In this document: positions 33,797-42,239 of the stretch, piece by piece
How the letters are laid out: each line of letters opens with the position of its first letter
Numbering within the stretch: the first letter of the stretch is position 1
Source: Gemmatimonadota bacterium
GTDB lineage: Bacteria; Latescibacterota; UBA2968; GCA-2709665
Reading direction: 5' to 3'
Assembly (NCBI GenBank): GCA_028873695.1
Contig: JAPPNU010000067.1
Coordinates: forward strand, 62,001-126,000
Length of the DNA stretch: 64,000 bases
Notes under the pieces: model-generated
What the model was told of the DNA's origin: nothing
Databases searched by the model: none
Seen by the model: only the letters and a program-made list of their open reading frames with translations
Translations under genes and position numbers: made by a program

Positions 33797-35347
33797 CTAT
33801 CGGGGTGTCGCCGAAGGACCGCTCAGGCTGTCCACGACGGCCTTGAGTTTCCGGTAGGCGTTCTCGGGATCGAAGCCGACCATCCGGTAGCGGACGATCC
33901 CCTCCTTGTCCGCGACCAGCGTTACGGGCAGGGATTTCGTCCCGGTCTTCACATAGAGACTCTGTTCTTTTCTGTCCCAGGCGGTCTCGAACGTACCCTC
34001 GTACTTGCTCGCGGTTTTTCGAACGAGGTTTGGTACCTGGTCTTTCGTGATACCCGGAACGGATTCAAGAGGGGTGTGAACGGCGATCACCTTGACTCCG
34101 CTTCCGGAAGTCTCTCTCGCGAGTCGGGCAATAACGGGCAACTCCGCCATGCAGGGCCCGCACCAGAATGCCCAGAAGTTCAGAACGGTCACGTCTCCCT
34201 TGATCTGCTCCAGGGTCAACGCGTCTCCACTCAATCGCGTCAGCGTAAATCCGGGAAGCGGCTTGCCCACCAGGCCGTCCTGTTTCTCCGGCACGCCACC
34301 AGGTACCTCTTCTTCCAGTTTCCTGCTGTATTCCCGATAGCCGGTGTCGGACCCATGGGCGAGGTTGAAATTACGCTGCAAGGCCATCCAGAGTTCGGGG
34401 TCCCTGGGTTTCCTCCTGACGGCCGTTTCGTAGAATTCGAGCGCCTGCCGGTGCATGCCGCGCGCTTCGTAAAGCGAGGCGAGACCCTCGTGCGCCCAGA
34501 CCCCCTGCTGGAAATCCGAATAAGTACCAGCACCCTCCAATAAAGTGAGCGTCTCAACGGCCTCGTTGTAGGCAGTTTCCGCCTCATCGAAACTTCCCAT
34601 GAGTTGAAGGCAGTAGCCCCTGAGGTGCAGGCAGCGGTAGAGTGCCTCGTTGCGGTAGGGTTCCGGTACATCGCCTATGTGCTTTACGGCCCTTTCCGCA
34701 TATAGTAACGCAGTTTCCGGGTACCGCGCCTCTACGATGGCTGGTACTTCAAGTCCGCTCAGGAATCGACCGATGGTCAAATATGTCCCGGGATACGGGA
34801 ACAACGCTGCGGCGCTGTCCGCGGCCGCATGGACGTCGATACTGTCTGTCGCAGACATTCTGGCCGGGATTGAATGTAGAAACGCCCCGCCCCTGTCTGT
34901 GTAGTCGGGATAACCGGTGAGAAGTTCGTTCCACAGTTTTACAGCCTGTTTCGGGTCGAACATGGTGCTGATAAAAGATCGATTGTAGAGGGTCAGCGTT
35001 TGCCTGGACCGCGTAATCGGCCTCCCCGAAGGGCTGTGAAGGAAACTCCGCCGGGTGACCTGGTCTCGATCACGATCCAAAATCAGCTGTACAAGGTAAT
35101 CGCCCCGTGGAAATCCCGATTTATCCAGTACGATCGTATAGTTACCGGACACCTGGAATCCGTATTGCGGCGCCGCGAGTATGCCGCCGGTCGATACGAT
35201 CCTCACCTGGACGTGCGATGACTCCGGAACGACGTAATAGATGGTGATCGTACTGTCTGTCGAAGCGCCGTCCAACGTCAGCGTCGCCTTCGCCATTAGG
35301 GTTCCTGGCAAAATCAGCGCGAAGAATATGAGGATGACGGTCTTCAT
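33797..35347 (-). CDS. Exported TPR-thioredoxin (TlpA-like) protein
   Basis: 516 aa: a signal peptide (1-18), a beta-rich N-terminal domain (about 20-110), TPR-like helices (about 195-320, for example YAERAVKHIGDVPEPYRNEA and ALEFYETAVRRKPRDPELWM), and a C-terminal TlpA/ResA thioredoxin domain with the redox motif WAFWCGPCMAELPVIARL near residue 395. This would make it a periplasmic thiol-disulfide protein with a protein-binding arm. The ATG follows AAGGGGGTGCAAA. It is first in the TlpA-TldD-TldD gene order and has a strong promoter at 35641-35669. Confidence 0.88.
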   Translation of the reverse strand: MKTVILIFFALILPGTLMAKATLTLDGASTDSTITIYYVVPESSHVQVRIVSTGGILAAPQYGFQVSGNYTIVLDKSGFPRGDYLVQLILDRDRDQVTRRSFLHSPSGRPITRSRQTLTLYNRSFISTMFDPKQAVKLWNELLTGYPDYTDRGGAFLHSIPARMSATDSIDVHAAADSAAALFPYPGTYLTIGRFLSGLEVPAIVEARYPETALLYAERAVKHIGDVPEPYRNEALYRCLHLRGYCLQLMGSFDEAETAYNEAVETLTLLEGAGTYSDFQQGVWAHEGLASLYEARGMHRQALEFYETAVRRKPRDPELWMALQRNFNLAHGSDTGYREYSRKLEEEVPGGVPEKQDGLVGKPLPGFTLTRLSGDALTLEQIKGDVTVLNFWAFWCGPCMAELPVIARLARETSGSGVKVIAVHTPLESVPGITKDQVPNLVRKTASKYEGTFETAWDRKEQSLYVKTGTKSLPVTLVADKEGIVRYRMVGFDPENAYRKLKAVVDSLSGPSATPR

Positions 35348-35395
35348 TTTGCACCCCCTTGCGAGTGTGTACCGTATTGCTCAGGAAACGGGTGT

Positions 35396-35600
35396 GAGGG
35401 TGGGACGGACATTCCTGTCTGCCCGCATCTTGGTTTTCCTGTCGGAATGGGATAGGAGGCCCCCCGGGTCAACGAAGGATCTACTGCGGCATCGGATTGT
35501 CCACGAGCGACTTACACTCGTCGATACCCCACAGGCAGCACGTCCGCTCGCTTCCCCGCGCCGGGGAGGGGCAGGGGCAGGGAGAGGGGTCGCCGTGCCG
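35396..35600. repeat. Inverted partner palindrome and GC-rich repeat in the TlpA leader
   Basis: 35396-35424 is the reverse complement of 33702-33730 with one mismatch in 29 bases, so the TlpA gene is bracketed by inverted copies. A further GC hairpin-like block (CCCCGCGCCGGGG, about 35550) resembles the C-family stems. These lie in the predicted 5' leader of the TlpA transcript. No gene is seen in 35348-35793. Confidence 0.65.
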
Positions 35601-35640
35601 ACCTCCCGACTTGGCGCCTAATTCTTTCTACTAATAACTT

Positions 35641-35669
35641 AATTTATGAAACTACGACGCTCTTGTCAA
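35641..35669 (-). promoter_or_regulatory. Strong predicted promoter for the TlpA-TldD unit
   Basis: Minus-strand TTGACA (35664-35669), exactly 17 nt, then TAAATT (35641-35646). An A/T-only tract upstream (35670-35690) looks like an UP element, which is rare in this GC-rich window. The predicted leader to the ATG at 35347 is about 285 nt. Confidence 0.6.
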
Positions 35670-35793
35670 TTAAATAATTAATATTTCATCCGGTGGATCA
35701 GCAAGCTGATCTGAAATGACATAGACAGGAACGGTTCGGGCTTAGCAGTCCGCCCAGGCGCGCTCGCGGACGTACTCGCCGTTGGATTCACTC

Positions 35794-36528
35794 TCAGGCC
35801 TTTACGACGGTTTTCCTGGCCGTTGCGGCGGTCGTATGGTAGTTCCAACCTCGCAACACCAGGTTTTCACTGAACTGGTGGACGTCCTCCTTGCGGTCCT
35901 TGCCGGAGAACATCCGCGCAATGACAACCTTCCTCGGTGTTTCAGAGCGGTTGGAAGGCGACCCGTGTACAATGAAATAGTCGAAGAAGGTGACGTCGCC
36001 CGGCTCGGCTTCAATCGCGGTGGAACCCTCAAACGGAAACCGTTCGTGAAACGCGGCATTCGTGGCGGTCGAGTCCTCCACCCTGCCGTGTCTGTGCGAG
36101 CCGGGATAGACTCTGAGGCAGCCCATCTCTTCCGTGGCTTCGCTGATATGGATCATTCCCGCGATCATGGTGTTCTTTTCTGTTGGCAGATAGCTCCAGT
36201 CCTGGTGCATATGGAACGGCGTCGTACCGGTCGTCATCCGCTTCTCAAAGAGCGTGGAATGGTTGAGTACGATGTCGGGACCGATGAGCTGTTCGACGAT
36301 GTCGAGGAACTTCACGTGAAGCAGGGCCGCCATCCACAATCCCGAATACTGCTGCACGTTGCGTGTGCCAAAGACACCGTTGTCATTCGAAGCACCCTCG
36401 GCATCTTTGCCGAGTTGCCGGACAATGCGATCGAATTCATCCTCAAGCCGGCCCACTTCGCCGGGCGAAAAGACGCCCCTGGCCAGGTAGTAGCCGTTTT
36501 CCTGGAAGAACGTGCGCATTTCGTTCAT
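35794..36528 (-). CDS. PhyH-family Fe(II)/2-oxoglutarate dioxygenase
   Basis: 244 aa, phytanoyl-CoA dioxygenase family. The iron ligands are visible as His-x-Asp in TPFHMHQDWSYLP and the distal His in FIVHGSPSNRS, and ETPRKVVIARM supplies the 2-oxoglutarate-binding Arg. It would hydroxylate an unactivated carbon of an unknown substrate. ATG at 36528 (after a GTG at 36531) has GGAG 6 nt upstream. It is the last of four tightly spaced genes, 15 nt after the oxidoreductase. Confidence 0.88.
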   Translation of the reverse strand: MNEMRTFFQENGYYLARGVFSPGEVGRLEDEFDRIVRQLGKDAEGASNDNGVFGTRNVQQYSGLWMAALLHVKFLDIVEQLIGPDIVLNHSTLFEKRMTTGTTPFHMHQDWSYLPTEKNTMIAGMIHISEATEEMGCLRVYPGSHRHGRVEDSTATNAAFHERFPFEGSTAIEAEPGDVTFFDYFIVHGSPSNRSETPRKVVIARMFSGKDRKEDVHQFSENLVLRGWNYHTTAATARKTVVKA

Positions 36529-36543
36529 CACACACTCCAGTCT

Positions 36544-37572
36544 TCACTCAAGACTCAACTCGACTTCGCGTCCGGTGCGTGTCGATGTTTCAGTCGCTTC
36601 GAGCACCTTCAGCACGTTCAGGCCGTGAACCTGCGGTATCGGCGTGTCGTCGTCTCCCCGTTCGAGCGATTTGATAAAATCGGTAAATTCGTCCAGCAGG
36701 CTGTTTCGAACGGGCACGGGTTCACGGCGCCATGTCCCGTCCGCCGTGTCGGCGATAAACAATGCCGGGGGCTCGCCGCGGCCATAGGGCAGACGGAATC
36801 GCGCCATACCGCGCGTGAAGAACCAGTCGCCGCCGTATTCCGTGGCGCCGCGTTCCCACGCCATGCGGCTGACCGTGGCGACGATTCCGCTGCGCCACCG
36901 GATAAAATACATTCCGGTATCGTCGCAGTCTATGGCGGGATGTTCTGTTTTCGGGTAGGTGAACTGCCCCTGCCGCGCCGAAACCGTCGCCACGTCGTTC
37001 CCGAGGATCCACAGCAGCCGGTCGATCTGGTGGGTGCCGTCCATCTGACCCATGCCGCCGCCGCGTTCGCGATCCAGCATCCACTCCGGCCGGTTGTACG
37101 GAACGTAGGGCTTGTGCCACATATCGTAGACCATGATCACCGACCCCAGGTCGCCCCTGTCGACGACCTCCTTCATCGCCGCCACCGCCGGGAAGTAGCG
37201 TTGCGTGTGCGCCGTCATGAGCCTGACGCCGTTTTCCCTGGCCGCGGCCAGCATCTCCTCCGCCTGCCACGCCCAGACCGCAAGCGGCTTCTCCATGAAG
37301 ATGTGCTTCCCCGCGGCCGCAGCATCCAGCGCCGCCTGGTAGTGGAGCCAGTGCGGCAGGGTCCCGATGACAACGTCGACGTCGTCGCGCTTCAGGGCTT
37401 CCCGGTAGTCAGACACGAAGTCGACGTCGGGATGCCGGCTCCGCCAACGTGCGGCGGCATCCTCACCGGGCTCCGCGACAACCTTAATGTCCGCGCCGGG
37501 GGTTTTCTTCACGACATCGATATAGCTGCCGCCGATGCGGCCCGTCCCCAACACCGCGACGCCGAAAGCCAT
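36544..37572 (-). CDS. Gfo/Idh/MocA-family oxidoreductase (EKP type)
   Basis: 342 aa, with a Rossmann start FGVAVLGTGRIGGSYIDV and the canonical active-site EKP in KHIFMEKPLAVW. It is expected to oxidise or reduce a sugar or cyclitol with NAD(P). AAGGA lies 9 nt before the ATG at 37572. It is third in the PhyH / Na-Pi symporter / oxidoreductase / PhyH operon. Confidence 0.9.
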   Translation of the reverse strand: MAFGVAVLGTGRIGGSYIDVVKKTPGADIKVVAEPGEDAAARWRSRHPDVDFVSDYREALKRDDVDVVIGTLPHWLHYQAALDAAAAGKHIFMEKPLAVWAWQAEEMLAAARENGVRLMTAHTQRYFPAVAAMKEVVDRGDLGSVIMVYDMWHKPYVPYNRPEWMLDRERGGGMGQMDGTHQIDRLLWILGNDVATVSARQGQFTYPKTEHPAIDCDDTGMYFIRWRSGIVATVSRMAWERGATEYGGDWFFTRGMARFRLPYGRGEPPALFIADTADGTWRREPVPVRNSLLDEFTDFIKSLERGDDDTPIPQVHGLNVLKVLEATETSTRTGREVELSLE

Positions 37573-37621
37573 ATGACACGTTCCTTCTTTCCGAAAAATG
37601 ACGTTACGTTGCTTTCGGTAC

Positions 37622-38767
37622 TCAGGACAGCCACGACTTGGCAAACACGAGCGCCGCCGGAATGCCGAAGAACGCAAAGACGATATACATGATAGCCAGC
37701 CACTTCCGTTCGCTGCCCAGGCGCGCCAGCCACTCGGCGCCCACGATTGGAAGGTCCCGCAGCCAGGGGATGCCATAGATCACGACAACCCCCACCAGAT
37801 TGTAGAGAAAATGCGCGATAGCGATCTGGTGCGCGACGGCATGGGTGGGTCCCGTAATCGCGGTTGCGGCGAGAAGCGCGGTGATGGTCGTCCCGATGTT
37901 TGCGCCGAGCGTGAACGGGTAGACCTGACGAAGCCGGATCACGCCCGACCCCGCCAAAGGCACGATGAGGCTTGTGGTTGTCGAGGACGACTGCACCAGT
38001 ACGGTTACCAGCGTACCCGAGAATATGCCCGTAACCGGTCCCTTGCCGACAGCCGCGTGCAGGAATCTCTGCGCCTTGCCCACGAACACGCTCTTCAGCG
38101 CCTTGCCCAGGTACATGATCGACACCAGAATAAGCGCGATTCCAAGGACGATCAGAACCAACCCCGCCCACACGTCGGGGAGCCAGGAGACGAGAGACTC
38201 GACAAGCCCGGTACCGAAACCGATGACGACCTTGAAGATACCCTTCCCGCCCGCATCGACTGTCCCGATGTTCTCGACGATATGGGTCAACTCGCCGCTC
38301 AGCTTGTCGATAATGCCAAATGCGAGCTCCAACGGCAGGAAGATCACGATGCTCAGAACGTTGAAGAAATCGTGCACCGTGGCGGCTGCAAATGCTTTCC
38401 TGAATTCGTCGCCGCGACCCACGTGCCCGAAACTGACGATCGTATTGGTGATCGTCGTCCCCACATTGGCGCCCATGACCATCGGAATCGCAACGGCGAT
38501 GGGCATTCCCCCGGCGACAAGACCGACGATGATGGAGGTCACCGTGCTGGAAGACTGAAGCAACGCCGTTGCCAGTATACCCAGCACCAGTCCGACGAAC
38601 GGGTTCGTTCCAAGTGCGAACAGGGATGCGACGCCCTCCTTCCCGAACTCCAGGCGAAAGCCCTTGCCGATCACGCCGACAGCGACGAGCAGCACGTATA
38701 TGCACAGGATGACGACGAGCCAGCGAACGTACTCCGACTGGAAAGTCATCCTTTTTTCTTTCGCCAT
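37622..38767 (-). CDS. Na+/phosphate symporter family (NptA/PF02690)
   Basis: 381 aa, highly hydrophobic, with the two inverted-repeat signatures LLQSSSTVTSIIVGLVAGG and VLVQSSSTTTSLIVPLAGSG plus ANVGTTITNT and ANIGTTITAL. QSSS repeats are diagnostic of Na/Pi cotransporters. It lacks the C-terminal PhoU-like domain of many bacterial homologues, so this is the short form. Set between two dioxygenases and an oxidoreductase, it may recover phosphate released by their pathway or carry a related anion. Confidence 0.9.
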   Translation of the reverse strand: MAKEKRMTFQSEYVRWLVVILCIYVLLVAVGVIGKGFRLEFGKEGVASLFALGTNPFVGLVLGILATALLQSSSTVTSIIVGLVAGGMPIAVAIPMVMGANVGTTITNTIVSFGHVGRGDEFRKAFAAATVHDFFNVLSIVIFLPLELAFGIIDKLSGELTHIVENIGTVDAGGKGIFKVVIGFGTGLVESLVSWLPDVWAGLVLIVLGIALILVSIMYLGKALKSVFVGKAQRFLHAAVGKGPVTGIFSGTLVTVLVQSSSTTTSLIVPLAGSGVIRLRQVYPFTLGANIGTTITALLAATAITGPTHAVAHQIAIAHFLYNLVGVVVIYGIPWLRDLPIVGAEWLARLGSERKWLAIMYIVFAFFGIPAALVFAKSWLS

Positions 38768-38828
38768 ATCCGACTTCTCCCGTGCGCCGTCTGTCGCGCC
38801 GCTTGCATCCCGGATTTCCCGCGGACCC

Positions 38829-39704
38829 TCAGAATCTCCCGCGGCGGAATGCGTATCTGAGTTCGCCGGTCAGCAGGCTGCGTTGTTCGGGCGTTACCCG
38901 TTCCAGCAGATCGGCCGGCGGGTCGTAGCGATTCCACGTCTGCATGAACGGCGCCGTGTACCCGTAGACCAGCGAATAGCGAGGCCGTGCGCCGGCCACC
39001 AATCTGGGACCGGCGTGTATCAGCGTTTCCGTCAGGATGAGTACGTCTCCGGCCCGGGATTCGAGCTGCCGCGCCACAGTACCGTCCATGAATTCGCGCA
39101 GCGTTCCGGTGGGCATGTCCATCCGGTGGCTCCCCGGCACTACCCATGTGCCCTCCCCGGGGCCGTTGTCGGTCAGGTAGATGAAGGCTTTGGTGAACAT
39201 GCAGTGATAGTGCCCGTTCGCTTCGAAGCTCCCGACGTTCGGCGCGATGCCCCGGTGCCATCCCTCATCTGCCACGCGGCATTCGTGGAATTCTTTATCC
39301 TTTTCCGGCCCAACGGGATAGTTGATGAGATACTGATGCTCCTCCAGGCGCACGTCACCCCCCACCACGTCCTGCATGATTGGAAACAGGACCGGATGCA
39401 TCGCCGTTTCCAGCAGATGCGGATGATACCACGCACAACGTGAGAGTATCGTAAGCGCCGGCGTCTTCGGATACCCGTCGTGCTTGTACGCGCAGCCGTC
39501 GTCAGCGTCCATCCGATCCGCGAGGTCGATCAGGCGCCCGCATTCTGCCGGACTGAAGATCCCCTCGAGCAGCACGTAGCCGTTGACGTCGAAGAAATAA
39601 CGTTCCGCCCGCGTCAGTCCTGTTCTTTCCCTCGTTGCGGTTTCCAATTCGATATGTCTCCCAAAGGGTCCTGAACGATCGATGCGGCGTCGAAGGCCGG
39701 ACAT
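38829..39704 (-). CDS. PhyH-family protein with HxG instead of HxD iron motif
   Basis: 291 aa, PhyH fold: FFDVNGYVLLEGIFSPAEC at the N-terminus, then the iron-binding region DEGWHRGIAPNVGS, the core strand KAFIYLTDNGPGEGTWVVPG and the distal His in TLIHAGPRLVAGARPRYSLV. The normal HxD reads His150-Arg-Gly152, confirmed from the codons at 39249-39257. Loss of the carboxylate is the hallmark of Fe/2OG halogenases (HxA/HxG), but it can also mark an inactive or divergent enzyme. Start uncertain: ATG at 39704, or TTG at 39716; neither has a good Shine-Dalgarno. Confidence 0.8.
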   Translation of the reverse strand: MSGLRRRIDRSGPFGRHIELETATRERTGLTRAERYFFDVNGYVLLEGIFSPAECGRLIDLADRMDADDGCAYKHDGYPKTPALTILSRCAWYHPHLLETAMHPVLFPIMQDVVGGDVRLEEHQYLINYPVGPEKDKEFHECRVADEGWHRGIAPNVGSFEANGHYHCMFTKAFIYLTDNGPGEGTWVVPGSHRMDMPTGTLREFMDGTVARQLESRAGDVLILTETLIHAGPRLVAGARPRYSLVYGYTAPFMQTWNRYDPPADLLERVTPEQRSLLTGELRYAFRRGRF

Positions 39705-39895
39705 GGACGGACACAAATCAGCTGAGTCGACCCGCTACTGTTTATTGTAACAAGAAATGTGCGCTTTCGACAGATGGTGCGCGGTCGAAAATTCAGTATG
39801 AAGTGCGAAAATCAGTACTATCTTTTGGTAGACCGGATGTTGAATTCAGAATTCTCTAATTCGCCCACTGCACTGCAACGTCGGGGAATTTACAT

Positions 39896-41152
39896 ATGGC
39901 CGGAAGAAAGAGCAAACAGCGTATTCGCGTCGGCGTTGTCGGCGTCGGCCGGGGCCGCTCCTTTGCACGGGCTGCCGGAGCGACGGGCATGGAACTCGTC
40001 GCAATTTGCGACACCTGGGAAGAACGCCTTCTCGCGGAAGGCGAAGCGCTGAATGTACGGACGTACATCGACTACGACGAATTCCTCGGCTGCGACATGG
40101 AAGCGGTTGTGCTGGCGAACTATTTCCACGAGCATGCGCCGTTTGCCATAAAGGCGCTCAACGCGGGCAAGCACGTGATGAGCGAGACCGCTGCCTGCCA
40201 TACGCTGGGCGAGGGCGCGGCGCTCGCCCGGGCCGTCGAAAAGAGCGGCAGGACCTATATGTTTGCGGAAAATTACCCCTACATGGTCTTCAACCAGGAG
40301 ATGAGGCGGCTCTATGAAAAAGGAAGTGTGGGCGAGTTCAAGTATGGCGAGGGGGAATACGTCCACCCGGACCCGCCGGAAGTGAAGCTGGCCCGAAGCT
40401 GCGGACGAAATCACTGGCGCAACTGGATCCCCGCCACGTACTACTGCACCCACTCCATCGCACCGGTGATGTATATCACCGACACCAGGCCCACGAAGGT
40501 GAACGGCTTCGTCATCCCATTCGATTCTACCGATCCGTCACAGACGCTGCACATGAGGCGTTCGGACACGGCCGCGGTGATCATCTGCAGGATGGACAAC
40601 GGCGCGGTGATGAAATCACTGCACGGCGGGCTGCGCGGGCACGGCAACTATGTCCGCATCCACGGCAACAGGGGCGTGATGGAAAACTGTCGACACGGCG
40701 ACAAACAGCGGCTGCGCGTCTGGTACGAACCATGGGAAAAGCGCAAGGGCGATCCGGTCGAAACGGTCTACAAGCCCGATTTCCCCGTCCACCACGACCG
40801 GGCGACCCGCACAGGCCACGGCGGCGGCGACTTCTTCACGTCCTACCACTTCGCCGAGGCGATCCGCGCGGGCAGACAGCCGTATCTCGACGTCTACCGG
40901 GGCCTGGACATGAGCATCGCCGGCATCCAGGCCTGGCGTTCCGCGCTGAACGATTCGACGTCGATGGACGTGCCCGACTTTCGCGTCGAATCCGTGCGCA
41001 AGCAATACGAAGACGACGACTGGTCGCCCGACCCGGCCCGCAACAGGGAAGGACAACCGCCCTCCAGCATCCTGGGCGAGATTGAACCGTCCAACGAGGC
41101 GAAAGAGCTGGCCAGAAAGGTCTGGGCGTCAAAGGGATACACGGGGGAGTGA
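39896..41152 (+). CDS. Gfo/Idh/MocA-family protein lacking EKP
   Basis: 418 aa. Rossmann motif IRVGVVGVGRGRSFARAAG. The EKP position reads KHVMSETAACHTLGEG, so the catalytic Lys is missing; this relates it to the 15861 protein and to GH109-like members. C-terminal extension of about 40 residues ending WASKGYTGE. It is divergent from the PhyH operon across 191 bp. A degraded duplicate of its last 31 codons lies at 42011-42103. Confidence 0.88.
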   Translation: MAGRKSKQRIRVGVVGVGRGRSFARAAGATGMELVAICDTWEERLLAEGEALNVRTYIDYDEFLGCDMEAVVLANYFHEHAPFAIKALNAGKHVMSETAACHTLGEGAALARAVEKSGRTYMFAENYPYMVFNQEMRRLYEKGSVGEFKYGEGEYVHPDPPEVKLARSCGRNHWRNWIPATYYCTHSIAPVMYITDTRPTKVNGFVIPFDSTDPSQTLHMRRSDTAAVIICRMDNGAVMKSLHGGLRGHGNYVRIHGNRGVMENCRHGDKQRLRVWYEPWEKRKGDPVETVYKPDFPVHHDRATRTGHGGGDFFTSYHFAEAIRAGRQPYLDVYRGLDMSIAGIQAWRSALNDSTSMDVPDFRVESVRKQYEDDDWSPDPARNREGQPPSSILGEIEPSNEAKELARKVWASKGYTGE

Positions 41153-41244
41153 GGTTGAACAGCGGCTATCGGAACCGGACGCGAGCGGCCTGCGACCGAA
41201 GGCAACCTGCCCGCTATCACGACCTTTTCCACCAGTATCCGGAG

Positions 41245-41385
41245 CGAGGGCATCCTGCCCTCGAACTTCGTGTGACCCATCTATACCCGAATGAAGGGCC
41301 TATTGTCTCCTTAGCATCCGAAATCACATTGAAAATGACGGTGCCAGGGCCTCGAGAATGAGCCGTCGAGGGCAGGATGCCCTCG
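41245..41385. repeat. Two inverted copies of a CGAGGGC palindrome
   Basis: CGAGGGC-ATCCT-GCCCTCG at 41245-41263 and CGAGGGC-AGGAT-GCCCTCG at 41367-41385: identical 7-bp stems whose loops are reverse complements, so the second is the first in opposite orientation. They lie in the 339-bp gap after the oxidoreductase; nothing else was recognised in the gap. Confidence 0.7.
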
Positions 41386-41491
41386 CTCCCGGGAACGCCG
41401 ACTGTAACAACTGCCCCTATGCCAATTTTCCGGCTCGGTACACAACCCCGCCTCTATTGGGTTCCAACGGAAGCGTCGATTACCGTCGCCA

Positions 41492-42010
41492 TCAGCGTCG
41501 GCCCTCCTCTTTCCACCGGCGAATTTCGTCTTGCGCCACCGGCAACATCTCTCGATGGCGTTCACTCGAAGCTTTGAGCGCTCGCATCCAGAGCAACGCG
41601 CCGAACGTCGTGTATTCGTCGGAAAACTCGGACTGATCGATGGATGTGTACTTCCAGAGGTTTCCGGTGACTTCGCTTTCCCGCCTGCACCACTCCCGCG
41701 CTACCATATCCTTATCGACAGTCCCGTCCCAGACTCGGACTTTAGTTTCCATGACCCAGTATACCTCACCGCCATCGGTTACCTGAACGACGACCCAGTC
41801 CGGACAATAGAATCCGAACGCCCCGCTTCGTTTCAGATATTCGATGCGTAACGTCTTCGCAGAGTTGCCCTGCTCTGTCTGCCCGAGCGCCTCAAAACGG
41901 GCGACGTCTTCGGCGCGATCCAAAAACGCCGCAAAAATGCGCTCAAAATCGTTATACGTGGCCACGAAGTTGGAGATCGTCTTCACCGCTTTCATTGACA
42001 GTTTCTGATA
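41492..42010 (-). pseudogene. C-terminal remnant of a restriction-type DEAD/DEAH helicase-nuclease
   Basis: The readable protein ends with a PD-(D/E)XK-like nuclease strand, FGFYCPDWVVVQ then VYWVMETKVRVW, and the block AREWCRRESEVTGNLWKYTS. That block is typical of the C-terminus of type III restriction/BPTD_3080-like helicase-nucleases, which are about 900 aa or longer. Only about 170 residues remain, and all helicase motifs are missing. The frame stays open to 42280, but the sequence beyond 42010 is antisense to an oxidoreductase remnant, so the gene is truncated at its 5' end. The first internal ATG is at 41995. Confidence 0.75.
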
Positions 42011-42103
42011 CCCTCCAGCATCCTCGGCTAAATCGAACCGTCCGACGAAGCCAAGAAACTGGACCGAAAGGTCTGGTCGTCGAAGGGATACACTGGGAAT
42101 TGA
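42011..42103 (+). pseudogene. 3' remnant of a duplicated Gfo/Idh/MocA gene
   Basis: The 31 codons match the end of the intact gene at 39896-41152: both encode PSSIL, then IEPS, EAK, RKVW and SKGYTG before a TGA. The remnant has an in-frame TAA in the sixth or seventh codon (GGC TAA ATC against GGC GAG ATT) and several synonymous and missense changes. Its 5' boundary coincides with the truncation of the nuclease remnant. The next 136 bp (42104-42239) hold nothing recognised. Confidence 0.8.
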
Positions 42104-42239
42104 CGTACATCCATCGGCGCACCGCACACCCCGGCGTCGAAACAAATGGGCTGGCGCTCGTTTCAGACCACGCCGTCCTGACGCAGCGCCCACGCTTCGT
42201 GGCGTTACTAATGAACTGTCAGTTGCGTGGACAGACATG

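Noticed and set aside
35782..37692. 636-codon plus-strand frame opposite PhyH and the oxidoreductase
   Set aside because: The minus strand carries clear PhyH and Gfo/Idh/MocA motifs with good ribosome-binding sites.
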